Below, one piece after another: positions 34,649 through 43,418 of a stretch of 64,000 nucleotides of DNA (positions are counted from its first letter, which is position 1; each line of letters begins with the position of its first letter). The stretch covers positions 1 to 64,000 of the forward strand of contig NZ_JAFNJU010000008.1 of assembly GCF_017368455.1 (NCBI RefSeq), written 5' to 3'. The notes under the pieces are model-generated. The model was not told the DNA's origin. It saw only the letters and a program-made list of their open reading frames with translations, and did not search any database. The translations under genes were made by a program, and so were the position numbers. The stretch comes from Proteiniclasticum aestuarii (GTDB lineage Bacteria > Bacillota > Clostridia > Clostridiales > Clostridiaceae).

Positions 34649-36196
34649 TTATTTGTCCTCCTTTGTAATAAATCCTCTGGAAAGAAGACCTGTGTTCTCA
34701 CTGCTGCTGGAGATGGTCACGCCTTCAGCCATGAGTCTTTCCACCTGGTCATCAAAGACCTGCGGATCACGTTCGGTACCCAGCACGAAGGCCAGTATTT
34801 CCAGATGTCTTCCTGCTTCCCTGGCGATTCTCTTCGCTTCAATGATGGCAGGCAGTGTTGCACCTACAGGGTCCATATGCGCGCCATACCCTAAGATCAT
34901 ATCGATGGCTATGACTCCAACCTCAGGATCCTTTGCTTCCTTGATGATTCTGTCCAGTCTCAGGGAAGGATCGATCATAGGATGGGGTCTTCCCTGGGTG
35001 AAGCTGTCATCCCCGAAGTCGATGAAGGTGTGGCCCTTGCTCTCTTCCATGTTTCCGATGAGATACTTCGGATCTTTGGCGATGTTGCTGTATATTTCTC
35101 CTACCTGTTCCTTCACAAGATAGGCCACTTCGCTGCATATGGTTCCGCCGCAGAACAGTCCACGAACATACTTCTGTTCCGGATTGAGCTTCGCCTTCAC
35201 TTCTTCGATGAGTTCCAGATTCAGGGAATGCTTGTTGATGCTTTCCTCTGGCACTCCTGAGAGAATCACCGCCTGAAGCGCAGCCCTCTTTGTTGTTTTC
35301 GCATAGATGGCTCCTGATGCTTCGATTTCCTTCTGATCTCCACCCAGGAAGCAGATCACGATGGGCTTTTCACTCTTTCTGACTTCTTCATAGATCTTTT
35401 CGGCAACTTCCTTTGCAGGTGGCTTGGATACGAGAATGATGATTTTCGTGTCTTCGTCTTCCTGCAGAGCCTTGATGCCGTCCAGCATCATGATTCCGCC
35501 CACTTCTTTGGAGAGATCTCTTCCGCCTGTTCCGATGAGCTGTGATACTCCGCCGCCGAAGTCATGGACTCTTACACTGACTTCCTGTGCGCCTGTACCA
35601 GATGCCGCCACGATCCCGATGGATCCTCTTCTCACTTCATTGGCGAAACAGAGTCCCTTGCCGTTGAGAATGGCGGTACCACAGTCTGGTCCCATCATCA
35701 GCAGGCCCTTTTCGTGCGCTTCCTTCTTCAGCGCGATTTCATCTTCCAGAGATACGTTGTCACTGAACATCATGACATTCAGTCCTTCTCTCAGCGCCTT
35801 GCCTGCAACTCTTGCCGCGTAGGCTCCTGGTACAGAAACCACTGCAATCTTCGCGTCCTTATGCTGCTTCACTGCCGCTTCGATGCTGCTGTAGGTGACT
35901 TCCTTGTCATCCTCCTGCTGGGTTTTTCTCTCCATCACTTCTTCCACCTGCTGAAGCAGCGCATCCATGTCATATCCTTCCTCACCTTCGATGACGATCA
36001 TGAGGTCTCCTGGCTTCGCATTGTCCGCTTCCGGCTGTAGAAGTCCGGTATTTTTCAGTACATCCTTGTTCATTGTAGTTCCCATGGCGATGTTCACCTG
36101 TTTCACACCTTCTACGCTGTTGGCCTTCGTAGACAGGGTCATAAGGGATACAGAATCAAAATAGGTATTCTTCTTAATAATTGTTCTAATTGCCAT
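34649..36196 (-). CDS. allF: FdrA/AllF-like protein, acyl-CoA-synthetase-related subunit
   Basis: 515 residues. The FdrA family is related to the alpha and beta subunits of succinyl-CoA synthetase: MMGPDCGTAI and VAASGTGAQEVSVRVHDFGGGVSQLIGTGGRD correspond to the CoA-ligase nucleotide-fold blocks; the second half contains KYVRGLFCGGTICSEVAYL and IDPSLRLDRI. No phospho-histidine of the classic ligase type is evident at the usual place. The ATG overlaps the allH stop by 11 bases. With AllG and AllH it should form the oxamate carbamoyltransferase of ureide catabolism. Confidence 0.92.
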   Translation of the reverse strand: MAIRTIIKKNTYFDSVSLMTLSTKANSVEGVKQVNIAMGTTMNKDVLKNTGLLQPEADNAKPGDLMIVIEGEEGYDMDALLQQVEEVMERKTQQEDDKEVTYSSIEAAVKQHKDAKIAVVSVPGAYAARVAGKALREGLNVMMFSDNVSLEDEIALKKEAHEKGLLMMGPDCGTAILNGKGLCFANEVRRGSIGIVAASGTGAQEVSVRVHDFGGGVSQLIGTGGRDLSKEVGGIMMLDGIKALQEDEDTKIIILVSKPPAKEVAEKIYEEVRKSEKPIVICFLGGDQKEIEASGAIYAKTTKRAALQAVILSGVPEESINKHSLNLELIEEVKAKLNPEQKYVRGLFCGGTICSEVAYLVKEQVGEIYSNIAKDPKYLIGNMEESKGHTFIDFGDDSFTQGRPHPMIDPSLRLDRIIKEAKDPEVGVIAIDMILGYGAHMDPVGATLPAIIEAKRIAREAGRHLEILAFVLGTERDPQVFDDQVERLMAEGVTISSSSENTGLLSRGFITKEDK

Positions 36197-37061
36197 TGTT
36201 ACACTCCTTCTTTCTTGTTTCTATGATTTCAAGCATCATCAGTATGCCTTCAGTAATATCCTGACCTGAACTATGTCCGATCATCAGGATCCGTTCCAAT
36301 TCCTGCTGAAACTTCTCTTTTTTCAGCAGGGCAGAGGCGAAGTCCGTTATATCCTTGCGTATGAACCCGTCGTAGGCTCTTCTGAGTCCATAGTAGCTGA
36401 GCACATTCGTCTGCATGCGAGCATAGTCCACTATCTCTTCAAAGAGGGGTCTGAACTGCTCATAGGGATGATTTTTCCTGTTCAGGATGGTTAGAATCCC
36501 CAGGAGAACATCATCTCCACTGGGTGTGAGCCCTGGACCCAGACCCACGAGGGAGTAGGAAGCGGAGAGAATGCCGTCAGTGTTCTCCTCAAGGAAAGCC
36601 TGCTTCAGAGAGGAAACTCTCTTCTTGAGCACCCGGTTCATCTCCACCTCATAGGCAGACTGCTCCTTCTCCTTCCTTGTTTCCAGCACAGCTCTGGCCC
36701 TTATGAGATTCTCGCTCAGGAAGGGTGAGGGTACATACTCTTCCTGCAGAAGCTCATAGACTGGAACATCTCGAAGGGTAAAACGCACCGGACCCAGGGT
36801 CAACCTGTCGGCATCCCCATGCACAGGATCGCCGGGGCGGATCATGAGGGCAGAGAGATTCGCAGCATTCACCTGAAGCGCCATGGGACCTTCATCCATT
36901 TCCGCGCTCAGAAGGGTATAGAGAACTTCCTCTTCATCCATGATGTTCACAGCTTTCTGAAACACACTGTGGACTCTGCCCTTGAAGCCGCCTTTCTTAA
37001 GCCTCTCATGAAAACCTTCATGAATCCTAAGTCCCGCAAGTTCCATGCTTCCTCTTTCCAT
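36186..37061 (-). CDS. allH: DUF2877 protein, AllH-like subunit of oxamate carbamoyltransferase
   Basis: 291 residues from ATG 37061 (GGGGAG 9 bases upstream; ATG 37100 also in frame). The DUF2877 signature SLVGLGPGLTPSGDDVLLGIL is unmistakable, and GHSSGQDITEGILMML near the C-terminus is the second conserved block. The N-terminal half (beta-rich, with GPMALQVNAANLSALMIRPGDPV) is the divergent part of the family. It overlaps allF by 11 bases. Confidence 0.9.
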   Translation of the reverse strand: MERGSMELAGLRIHEGFHERLKKGGFKGRVHSVFQKAVNIMDEEEVLYTLLSAEMDEGPMALQVNAANLSALMIRPGDPVHGDADRLTLGPVRFTLRDVPVYELLQEEYVPSPFLSENLIRARAVLETRKEKEQSAYEVEMNRVLKKRVSSLKQAFLEENTDGILSASYSLVGLGPGLTPSGDDVLLGILTILNRKNHPYEQFRPLFEEIVDYARMQTNVLSYYGLRRAYDGFIRKDITDFASALLKKEKFQQELERILMIGHSSGQDITEGILMMLEIIETRKKECNNGN

Positions 37062-37108
37062 CTTTATGATCTCCCCTTCCTCCGTCCTGTCTACATGCAT
37101 GCCCTTTG

Positions 37109-38359
37109 CTACACCTGCATCATCTTCTCTTCCACTTTTTTCAGCTCCGCTTCATATACCGGACTGGTCTTCATGGACAATGCCTTTACCAGAAGATTCT
37201 TCGCCTCATCCAGCTGATTCATCAGATGGAAGGACTGGGCTTTATGAAACACATACAGTGAATTCACCGGATCCGCCAGAATGGCCTGATCCATGGCCTC
37301 TACTGCCTCTTCGTGTCTGCCCAGAGAACGTAGACTGTTTGCCTTGTGGAAATAGTAGTCGTATCTCATGGGGTCTTCCGCAAGAAGCGCATCCATGGCC
37401 TCGATGGCCTGATCATGCTTTCCGAGCTCTCTCAGGTAATTTGACATATGGTAACGGTAGAAGAAATCTTTCTCATCCATGCTTATGGCTTTCTCATATT
37501 CTTTCAGAGCCTCATCGCTTCGCTTCATGAGCCTTAGAATATTCGCTGTGTAGAAGTAGAATTCAGGTAGATCTCCTTCCTTTTCTGCGCCCGCTCGATA
37601 CGCTTCCAGCGCTTTTTCATACTCTCCCAGGAGTGTATGCACGTATCCTTTCAGATAGTAGGCTTCCAGGTGATTCTCATCTTTTGAAAGAAGTGCTTCG
37701 ATCTCCTTCAGCGCTTCCCCGTAGGCTTCCTTATCCATCAGACTTCTGATGGAAAGAATCTCTTCTTCCATTTCTTCTTCTCTTTTCTCAAGAATGGCGA
37801 GAATTCTCTTTTCATTTCTTTTCTTCGCCACATCGATGCTGCTGTTCCCATCATGGTCTCTTGTATTGGCGTCTGCTCCGTTCTCCATGAGGCGTCGCAC
37901 GATATCGCTGTAGAGAAAACTCTCATTCCCAAGGATTACCGCCTCCTGGAGCGCAGACCATCCTAGATCGTTCACATGGTTTACTGGAACTCCTGCTTCG
38001 ATGGCCACTTCCACGGTCTTCAGGTACCCCTTTTCCGAACTTGGAAGAAGAACCGTTCCGCCGAATCGATTGGCGCTTTTTATATCAGGGCCGAACTCCA
38101 GAGCCTTCTTCAGAATTTTGTGGAATCCATTGGCACCGGCACAAAGCCATGGACTGAGCATGGTGTTGTCTCTCACATTGAGATCCGCGCCCTGCTCCAT
38201 CAGGTATGTGGCCATTTCCAGATTGTTCTTCTGGACAGCGATCATCAGAGGGGTTCTGCCCTGATCGTCCTGCATATCAATGTCTGCTCCTTCAGAAAGC
38301 AGTCTTTTTATCTCTTCCAGATTTTCAGCTTCCGCCTGCTTTAGTAATTCTTCTTTCAT
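37109..38359 (-). CDS. Ankyrin-repeat plus TPR protein in the oxamate operon
   Basis: 416 residues from ATG 38359 (AAGGAG 10 bases upstream). Residues 1-195 hold about five ankyrin repeats (DDQGRTPLMIAVQKNNLEMA, then NTMLSPWLCAGANGFHKI, DLGWSALQEAVILGN, DHDGNSSIDVAKKRN). Residues about 205-416 hold five to six tetratricopeptide repeats (HLEAYYLKGYVHTLLGEYEK, FYFYTANILRLMKRSDEALK, YDYYFHKANSLRSLGRHEEA). No catalytic domain, signal or membrane segment. It lies between the permease gene and allH in the same direction, with gaps of 76 and 47 bases, so it is an operon member. Such a solenoid pair should bind a protein or peptide; a scaffold or regulator for the AllFGH enzyme or the permease is the simplest guess. 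Confidence 0.88.
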   Translation of the reverse strand: MKEELLKQAEAENLEEIKRLLSEGADIDMQDDQGRTPLMIAVQKNNLEMATYLMEQGADLNVRDNTMLSPWLCAGANGFHKILKKALEFGPDIKSANRFGGTVLLPSSEKGYLKTVEVAIEAGVPVNHVNDLGWSALQEAVILGNESFLYSDIVRRLMENGADANTRDHDGNSSIDVAKKRNEKRILAILEKREEEMEEEILSIRSLMDKEAYGEALKEIEALLSKDENHLEAYYLKGYVHTLLGEYEKALEAYRAGAEKEGDLPEFYFYTANILRLMKRSDEALKEYEKAISMDEKDFFYRYHMSNYLRELGKHDQAIEAMDALLAEDPMRYDYYFHKANSLRSLGRHEEAVEAMDQAILADPVNSLYVFHKAQSFHLMNQLDEAKNLLVKALSMKTSPVYEAELKKVEEKMMQV

Positions 38360-38435
38360 ATACGATGTTCTCCTTTTCAAATACGGAAGGAAAGGAATAC
38401 ACCCTTTTCCTTCCGATTCTTCTGTTTTCTATGAT

Positions 38436-39977
38436 TTATGCTGTCTGGTCAGGCATATTGCTTCCTTCAGCATTGGTTCCTTTTTTGTCCATGAAAAGCT
38501 TGTAACCGAAAAGTGTTGCGATGAGCAGGTATCCGATGGTGATCTCCACCTGCTGGCCCAGTCCTACTGAAGCGGAATGAATGACGCCGCTGTAAGTAAG
38601 AACTGCCGCCGTGATGGCCGTGATGATGGCCTTTCTTGAGTCGCTTCGGATGGCGAATACCACCATACATCCCCAGACGATACTGGAGATCGGTGCTCCG
38701 CTGCCAAGGGCCACCAGGCCTCTATGGTATACACCTGCACTGGTGAATGCTTCCAGACCGACTTCCGCCGCGTTGGTGCCTGCCGCACTCAGGGTATTGT
38801 TCAGCAGGGTCAGTGCCCAGTTTGCAATCCATGGGAAAAGGGATACAAATACCACAGGCAGTTCGATTCTAGGTGTTTCGTTGGCTGCCTGCTTGGCAAC
38901 GACGATTCCGACATAGAAAAGAATTGGGAATACGGCGCTCAGTGGAATGATGCCAAGGAACAGTCCACCCAGTCCCAGGATGCTGATGAAAAATACGGTG
39001 ATGCCAGTAACCAATGTATAACCGATACCTGCTCCAATGGACTTCCATCCTGGATGTCCGATATAGACCGTTGTAGGGAAAGGACTTCCAAAGAAGCTTC
39101 CCACTATGGAAGACAGACCATTGGCAAGCATGATGTTTCTGACATTGTATTCATCTCCCGCTGCAGAAGCGGATTCAATGTTTTCAAGGGTGAAGATGAA
39201 GTTTGTCACACCCAGTGGAATGGCAGAGATCAGGAACAGCATGGCTGGTGAAATTCCCTGGAAGAGATCGCCCACCTGCAGAAGCGGAATGGAGAAACCA
39301 ACCTGCTTCAGGCCTTCTGTAACACCTGCTGGATCCATCTGACCGAATACCCATGCAAGAACCGTACCCATTGCAAGAATGAGGAATCCGGTTGGAATCT
39401 TCGGGAATATGGGTTTCTTACCGAACCAGTTGATGAAGATCACTGCGATGACCACGAAGGATACATAAGGTGCTTCGAAGGACTGCAGAATTGGATTCAT
39501 CGCCAGAAGCAGAAGACCCAGTCCTGAAAGAGCCGATAGAAGAACGCTTCTGGGAATGATTCTTCTCAGCCATTCACCGATGAAGGCTCCGGAAAGTTCG
39601 ATGGCCGCTTCCAGGAAACACCAGCCTAAGGCTACACGCCATGCATAGTACATGTCACCGGTGGACCTGGAAATGGGCATGATCACCAGGAACACGACGA
39701 TGAAGATCGATGGTGCACTGGGACCTGAAGGCAGCGCCGTTACATCGGTTCTACCTGTTTTCTTGATGAGGTTCTTCCCTGCATACCAGTAGAAGAATCC
39801 TGCCAGTAAAATCGCCAGACCAAATCCTGGTGCGATTCTTGTATAGACAAAGTCAGCAGGCATCCCTACCGCAAAGATAAGCAGCCCCGCCATGGTAAAG
39901 AAATTCGTAAGATTGTTTGCCAGAAGTCCGAAGTAAGCACCCCAGTCTCCCTTTTTCCAGCCAATAAGTTGACCCAT
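38436..39977 (-). CDS. NCS2-type purine/ureide permease-like transporter
   Basis: 513 residues with 12-14 membrane segments. The motif TNFIFTLENIESASAAGDEYNVR matches the nucleobase-binding region of the NCS2/AzgA (nucleobase-ascorbate) fold, and DVTALPSGPSAPSIFIVVF resembles the TM3 substrate strand. It is quite distant from the classic uracil, xanthine and hypoxanthine carriers. As the first gene of the oxamate carbamoyltransferase operon and divergent from a PucR regulator, it probably imports a purine-breakdown product such as allantoin, oxalurate or a related ureide; the substrate is inferred only. AGGAGG-like GGAGG is 7 bases before the ATG. Confidence 0.8.
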   Translation of the reverse strand: MGQLIGWKKGDWGAYFGLLANNLTNFFTMAGLLIFAVGMPADFVYTRIAPGFGLAILLAGFFYWYAGKNLIKKTGRTDVTALPSGPSAPSIFIVVFLVIMPISRSTGDMYYAWRVALGWCFLEAAIELSGAFIGEWLRRIIPRSVLLSALSGLGLLLLAMNPILQSFEAPYVSFVVIAVIFINWFGKKPIFPKIPTGFLILAMGTVLAWVFGQMDPAGVTEGLKQVGFSIPLLQVGDLFQGISPAMLFLISAIPLGVTNFIFTLENIESASAAGDEYNVRNIMLANGLSSIVGSFFGSPFPTTVYIGHPGWKSIGAGIGYTLVTGITVFFISILGLGGLFLGIIPLSAVFPILFYVGIVVAKQAANETPRIELPVVFVSLFPWIANWALTLLNNTLSAAGTNAAEVGLEAFTSAGVYHRGLVALGSGAPISSIVWGCMVVFAIRSDSRKAIITAITAAVLTYSGVIHSASVGLGQQVEITIGYLLIATLFGYKLFMDKKGTNAEGSNMPDQTA

Positions 39978-40129
39978 GATATACCTCCAAAATAAATTAT
40001 TTATCAGTTCGTTGTCTTGTATGGAAGAAGTTCCTGGGGATCCCGTTCAGATTCTTCCTCCTAACTGGTCTTGTCATGTATCATAATACGCTTTGTAAAC
40101 AGTTTCATCATTGGATGATATAACCTAAT

Positions 40130-40144
40130 ATCGAACTTTTCGAT
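40130..40144. promoter_or_regulatory. Palindrome between divergent permease and pucR genes
   Basis: Perfect 6-3-6 inverted repeat ATCGAA-ctt-TTCGAT, 153 bases from the permease start and 109 from pucR. It lies between the divergent units and is a candidate PucR operator. Confidence 0.45.
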
Positions 40145-40165
40145 TGTGCAATAGAAACAAATTCA

Positions 40166-40194
40166 TTGTTCTTTTTGTCAATAGTGCCTATAAT
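40166..40194 (+). promoter_or_regulatory. Promoter of pucR-type gene
   Basis: TTGTTC (40166-40171) and TATAAT (40189-40194) with exactly 17 bases between, 59 bases upstream of the start codon. Confidence 0.65.
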
Positions 40195-40252
40195 TGAGTC
40201 AAATGAAAAGTGAATCCGACACAATCTGTTTTTATCAGGAAAGGAGTTTACC

Positions 40253-41941
40253 ATGCTCACCATACGTCAGTTTCTGAAACTATCCTCCTTCATCGATCTG
40301 AAACTTCTGGCAGGAGAAAAGGGGCTCGACCATATCATCACCAGCGTCAACATCATGGACAATCCTGATGCCCTGGACTGGTTTTCTCCCGGCGAAATGC
40401 TTGTGACCTCAGGCTATTTCTTCAAAGACAGCAGAGAAGCCCAGGAAAAAGTCATGAAGCAGCTGAAGAACATCAACTGCCCTGCCCTCTGCATCAAGCC
40501 GAAGCGATACTTCGGAGAAATCCCGGAATGCATCCTGAGGCTTGGAGATGAGTATGGGATTCCTGTCATTGAAATCCCCTATGGTCTTTCCTTTGCAAAA
40601 ATCACCACCATTGTCATGGCGGAAACCCTGGAGAAATATGACATCAATAACAGAAAGTCCCTGGAGATCCATGAGGAATTTCTTAGGATCTCTCTCCATG
40701 GAGGCGGACTCAGGAAAATCTGTGAGAGTCTCTCCTCCATGATCGAGAATCCGGTTGTGCTCATGGACAAATACTGGAATGTTCTACATTGGGACCTGCA
40801 GGACGACACCCATTACGATTTCGAGAACCTGCTGAAACTGGAAGTTCAGAAATCCTTTGCGGGAGAACCGTTCATAGAGACCCTTCCCCCAGAATTCGAA
40901 AGCCTTCAGAAACCGCTTGTGAGAACGCTTATCCTTGAAGAACAGGAGATTCCCTTCGTACTGATGCCTGTATCCATCGGCGCAGTGCATCATGGCTATA
41001 TCATGGTTCTGAATACCCAGAAGGATCTGAGCGATATCGACTATATCGCACTGGAAAATGCGGCCATGTCCTTTGCTCTGGAGCGAATCCGAAACAATGA
41101 GCTCATGAGGACAAAGAACAGAATTCGAAGAGACTTTTTCGATGATCTTCTTTCCGGCAAGATCAGAGACACCGAAAATCTGCAGTATCTCTGTGAGATT
41201 CATGGCCTGAACCCAGCTCTTTCCTACACGCCCATGATTCTGGATCTGGAGATCTTCTCCTCTTCTTCAACAGACAGCCTCATCGACAAGAAAAGCTTTG
41301 AAGATGAGAAGATCAAGGATACCCTCCGATATCTGGATCACTACAAAAGTGATGGGAATTTTGTTCTCCATGGTTTCAGTCAGAACACCCAGATCATTCT
41401 TTTTCTGGGAACAAATCCCAAAGAGTTCCTATCCATCCAGGAGATGAAGGCCATTGCAGAAGAAGTCCTCAGAAAAACTGAAGAAAACATTCCCCAGATC
41501 AGCATAAAAATGGGCATCGGAAAAACCTCCAAGTCACTTCTGGATCTCCATAAATCCTTCAGAGAGGCCCAGGAAGCTCTCCGACTGATCCATATGACCC
41601 CTTCTGAGAAGAAAATCTATCATTTCGACGATTTCCTGGTTCACCATTTCCTGGAAGAGAACATCAATGAACTCAAAATGAGACATTTCTTCGAAAGCAC
41701 TTTAGGCCCCATCCACGACTACGACCTGAAGTACAACAGCGAACTTCTTCCTACTCTGGAAACCTGGATCGCCAATCACTTCAATATCGCCGAAACGGCT
41801 CGCTCCCTTTTCACCCATAGGAATACCATCCTCTACCGTATCGATCGAATCAGCACAATCCTTCAGTCCGATCTGAAGGAGTCCGATGAGATTCTGAAAT
41901 ATCAGCTGGCATTGAAGATCTACAGACTGCTGGATCTCTGA
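40253..41941 (+). CDS. PucR-family transcriptional regulator of purine catabolism
   Basis: 562 residues. N-terminal PucR domain (about 1-125; KLLAGEKGLDHIITSVNIMDNPDALDWFSPGEMLVTSGYFF is the family hallmark), a middle CdaR/GGDEF-like region (about 290-420), and a C-terminal PucR helix-turn-helix (NIAETARSLFTHRNTILYRIDRI, about 510-540). PucR of Bacillus subtilis activates purine degradation genes with allantoin-type effectors. Here it is divergent from the permease-ankyrin-allHFG operon and so the likely activator. AGGAG lies 8 bases before ATG. Confidence 0.93.
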   Translation: MLTIRQFLKLSSFIDLKLLAGEKGLDHIITSVNIMDNPDALDWFSPGEMLVTSGYFFKDSREAQEKVMKQLKNINCPALCIKPKRYFGEIPECILRLGDEYGIPVIEIPYGLSFAKITTIVMAETLEKYDINNRKSLEIHEEFLRISLHGGGLRKICESLSSMIENPVVLMDKYWNVLHWDLQDDTHYDFENLLKLEVQKSFAGEPFIETLPPEFESLQKPLVRTLILEEQEIPFVLMPVSIGAVHHGYIMVLNTQKDLSDIDYIALENAAMSFALERIRNNELMRTKNRIRRDFFDDLLSGKIRDTENLQYLCEIHGLNPALSYTPMILDLEIFSSSSTDSLIDKKSFEDEKIKDTLRYLDHYKSDGNFVLHGFSQNTQIILFLGTNPKEFLSIQEMKAIAEEVLRKTEENIPQISIKMGIGKTSKSLLDLHKSFREAQEALRLIHMTPSEKKIYHFDDFLVHHFLEENINELKMRHFFESTLGPIHDYDLKYNSELLPTLETWIANHFNIAETARSLFTHRNTILYRIDRISTILQSDLKESDEILKYQLALKIYRLLDL

Positions 41942-41969
41942 TTTCTTAAGAAAATTCTTCATAACCACA

Positions 41970-42006
41970 AGAAAGGTCAGGAGATGCATTGCTCCTGACC
42001 TTTCTT
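41970..42006. terminator. Bidirectional terminator between pucR and carbamate kinase
   Basis: 14-bp stem AGAAAGGTCAGGAG/CTCCTGACCTTTCT with an 8-base loop, then TCTTCT; serves both converging genes. Confidence 0.85.
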
Positions 42007-42030
42007 CTCTTCTGATCTCTCAGTATACGC

Positions 42031-42972
42031 TTAATACTTGACCAGTCTAGTACCGGTTTCGCCTTTCACAGCCCGCTTCAATTCATCCATGGATGTAATG
42101 AGTGCACTTCCGCCTGTGGTTTCCACAAAGGATAGCGCAGCATCAATCTTCGGCCCCATGCTTCCAGCCGGGAACTGACCATCGGCCATGTGTTTCCTTG
42201 CTGTTTCCACATCCATCACATCCAGGTTCTCCTGGTTCGGCTTGCCGAAATTGATGGATACCTTTTCCACACCCGTGAGGATGATGAGAAGGTCCGCATC
42301 GATTTCCAGTGCCAGGAGCGCCGATGCATAATCCTTGTCGATGACCGCTTCCACCCCATGATAGAGGCCTTCCTCACCTCTGGCAACTGGAATGCCGCCG
42401 CCGCCGGCTGCTATGACGATGTACCCTGAAGAAGCCAGGTCTCTGATGGCTTTCTTTTCGATGATTTCCATAGGCCTTGGTGAAGCAACCACTCGGCGAT
42501 ATCCTCTTCCACTGTCTTCCTTCATTATATAGCCCTTCTGAGCCATGAGCTGCTCCGCTTCCTCTTTGCTGAAGAAAGGCCCAACTGGTTTGGTCGGATT
42601 CAGAAACGCTCCATCGGCCTCACTGACTTCCACCTGGGTGACAAGAGATACGATTTCCTTCTCCATCTTCCTTTCCTTCAGTCTGTTGGACAGACTCTGC
42701 TTGATGATGTATCCGAGAAGCCCCTGGGTTTCTGCGCCATAAGCATCCATCTGATAGGCAGGCACCTTGTCCTTGGCCACTTCGCCCTTTATGATGGAGT
42801 TTCCGACATGAGGACCGTTTCCATGGGTCAGCACCACATTGTATCCTTCTTCGAGAAGATCGATGATATGGTCACAGCTACTCATGACATTATCAAACTG
42901 CTCCTCCAGAGTCCCCTTCTGTCCTTCCTTTATGATGGCGTTTCCACCAATTGCTATCACTGCTGTTTTCAT
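42031..42972 (-). CDS. arcC: Carbamate kinase
   Basis: 313 residues from ATG 42972 (GGAAGG 7 bases upstream). Transfers phosphate from carbamoyl phosphate to ADP, giving ATP, CO2 and NH3. Family blocks: AIGGNAIIKEGQ, VVLTHGNGPHVGNS, GYRRVVASPRP, VIAAGGGGIPV (nucleotide loop), and FPAGSMGPKIDAALSFV. No arginine deiminase or ornithine carbamoyltransferase gene is nearby; the neighbouring AllFGH set provides carbamoyl phosphate, as in the E. coli allantoin cluster, where a dedicated carbamate kinase sits beside allFGH. It has its own upstream region (42973-43242), in which I see no further gene. Confidence 0.95.
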   Translation of the reverse strand: MKTAVIAIGGNAIIKEGQKGTLEEQFDNVMSSCDHIIDLLEEGYNVVLTHGNGPHVGNSIIKGEVAKDKVPAYQMDAYGAETQGLLGYIIKQSLSNRLKERKMEKEIVSLVTQVEVSEADGAFLNPTKPVGPFFSKEEAEQLMAQKGYIMKEDSGRGYRRVVASPRPMEIIEKKAIRDLASSGYIVIAAGGGGIPVARGEEGLYHGVEAVIDKDYASALLALEIDADLLIILTGVEKVSINFGKPNQENLDVMDVETARKHMADGQFPAGSMGPKIDAALSFVETTGGSALITSMDELKRAVKGETGTRLVKY

Positions 42973-43242
42973 TTCTATTCCTTCCTTTCCAATCTGAAAT
43001 CCTTTTCTTATGAACCACTTTATCATGGATAGGACCAGCAATACATCCGTAAAGTATCTAAAATTCAATCTGTTTCTTTGTGCATAGTAAACAAAGCGAT
43101 CTTTAAAATCAAATGAACTTTTCTTACCACTCTCTCCTCTCCAGGATCAAAACACGAACATTAAAATATTTTTATAAGAAAATGTTTGACCTGCACCGTA
43201 TCATTTGGTATTATTAACACATGAATTGAATAATGAAAACAG

Positions 43243-43310
43243 CTCATATAATGTCCGATAATGTGGTTCGACAGTCTCTACAGGATGACCGTAAAATATC
43301 CTACTATGAG
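43243..43310 (+). ncRNA. Purine riboswitch aptamer, guanine class
   Basis: P1 is CTCATA (43243-43248) with TATGAG (43305-43310). The J1/2 ATAAT, J2/3 GTCTCTAC, P3 AGGAT/ATCCT, the L3 sequence CCGTAAA and J3/1 ACTAT match the purine aptamer. The base after P3 that pairs with the ligand is C (C in ACTATG), which specifies guanine or hypoxanthine rather than adenine. Loop 2 contains TGTGG, giving the two G residues that pair with CC of L3, but P2/L2 is irregular. It lies upstream of a second aptamer and of a guanine-type permease gene. Confidence 0.82.
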
Positions 43311-43418
43311 TGAAAGTGTATCTAGGGTTCCGTTCTCTTTTAAAAGAGAAGCTGGACCGAGCGATACAGACATTGACTTCAATGTCACACCGATGGGAGA
43401 AAAGCCCGGACGGATAGG
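43311..43418 (+). ncRNA. ykkC-class riboswitch aptamer, probably PRPP-sensing (type 2b)
   Basis: Immediately after the guanine aptamer: GTGAAAGTGTATCTAGGGTT... with CTAGGGTTCCG, a variable TTCTC/GAGAA hairpin, then CTGGACCGAGCGATACAG and the closing GACACCGATGGGAGAAAAGCCC region. CTAGGGTTCCG and GGACCGAG plus ACACCG-GGGA-AAAAGCCC are the core marks of the ykkC superfamily (guanidine-I, ppGpp, PRPP). CCGAGCG and the GTGAAAGTGTA lead fit the PRPP/ppGpp group better than guanidine-I (usually CCGAGAG). Tandem guanine-PRPP riboswitches are known from Firmicutes, which favours PRPP. The subtype is inferred; the class is fairly sure. Confidence 0.78.

Noticed and set aside
42031..42972. Carbamate kinase as part of an arginine deiminase pathway
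   Set aside because: No arcA or ornithine carbamoyltransferase homologue lies in the window; the allFGH context explains the kinase better.
43311..43418. Guanidine-I identity of the second aptamer
   Set aside because: CCGAGCG and the GTGAAAGTGTA lead, plus the tandem with a guanine aptamer and a purine permease, favour the PRPP/ppGpp group; no guanidine-related gene follows.
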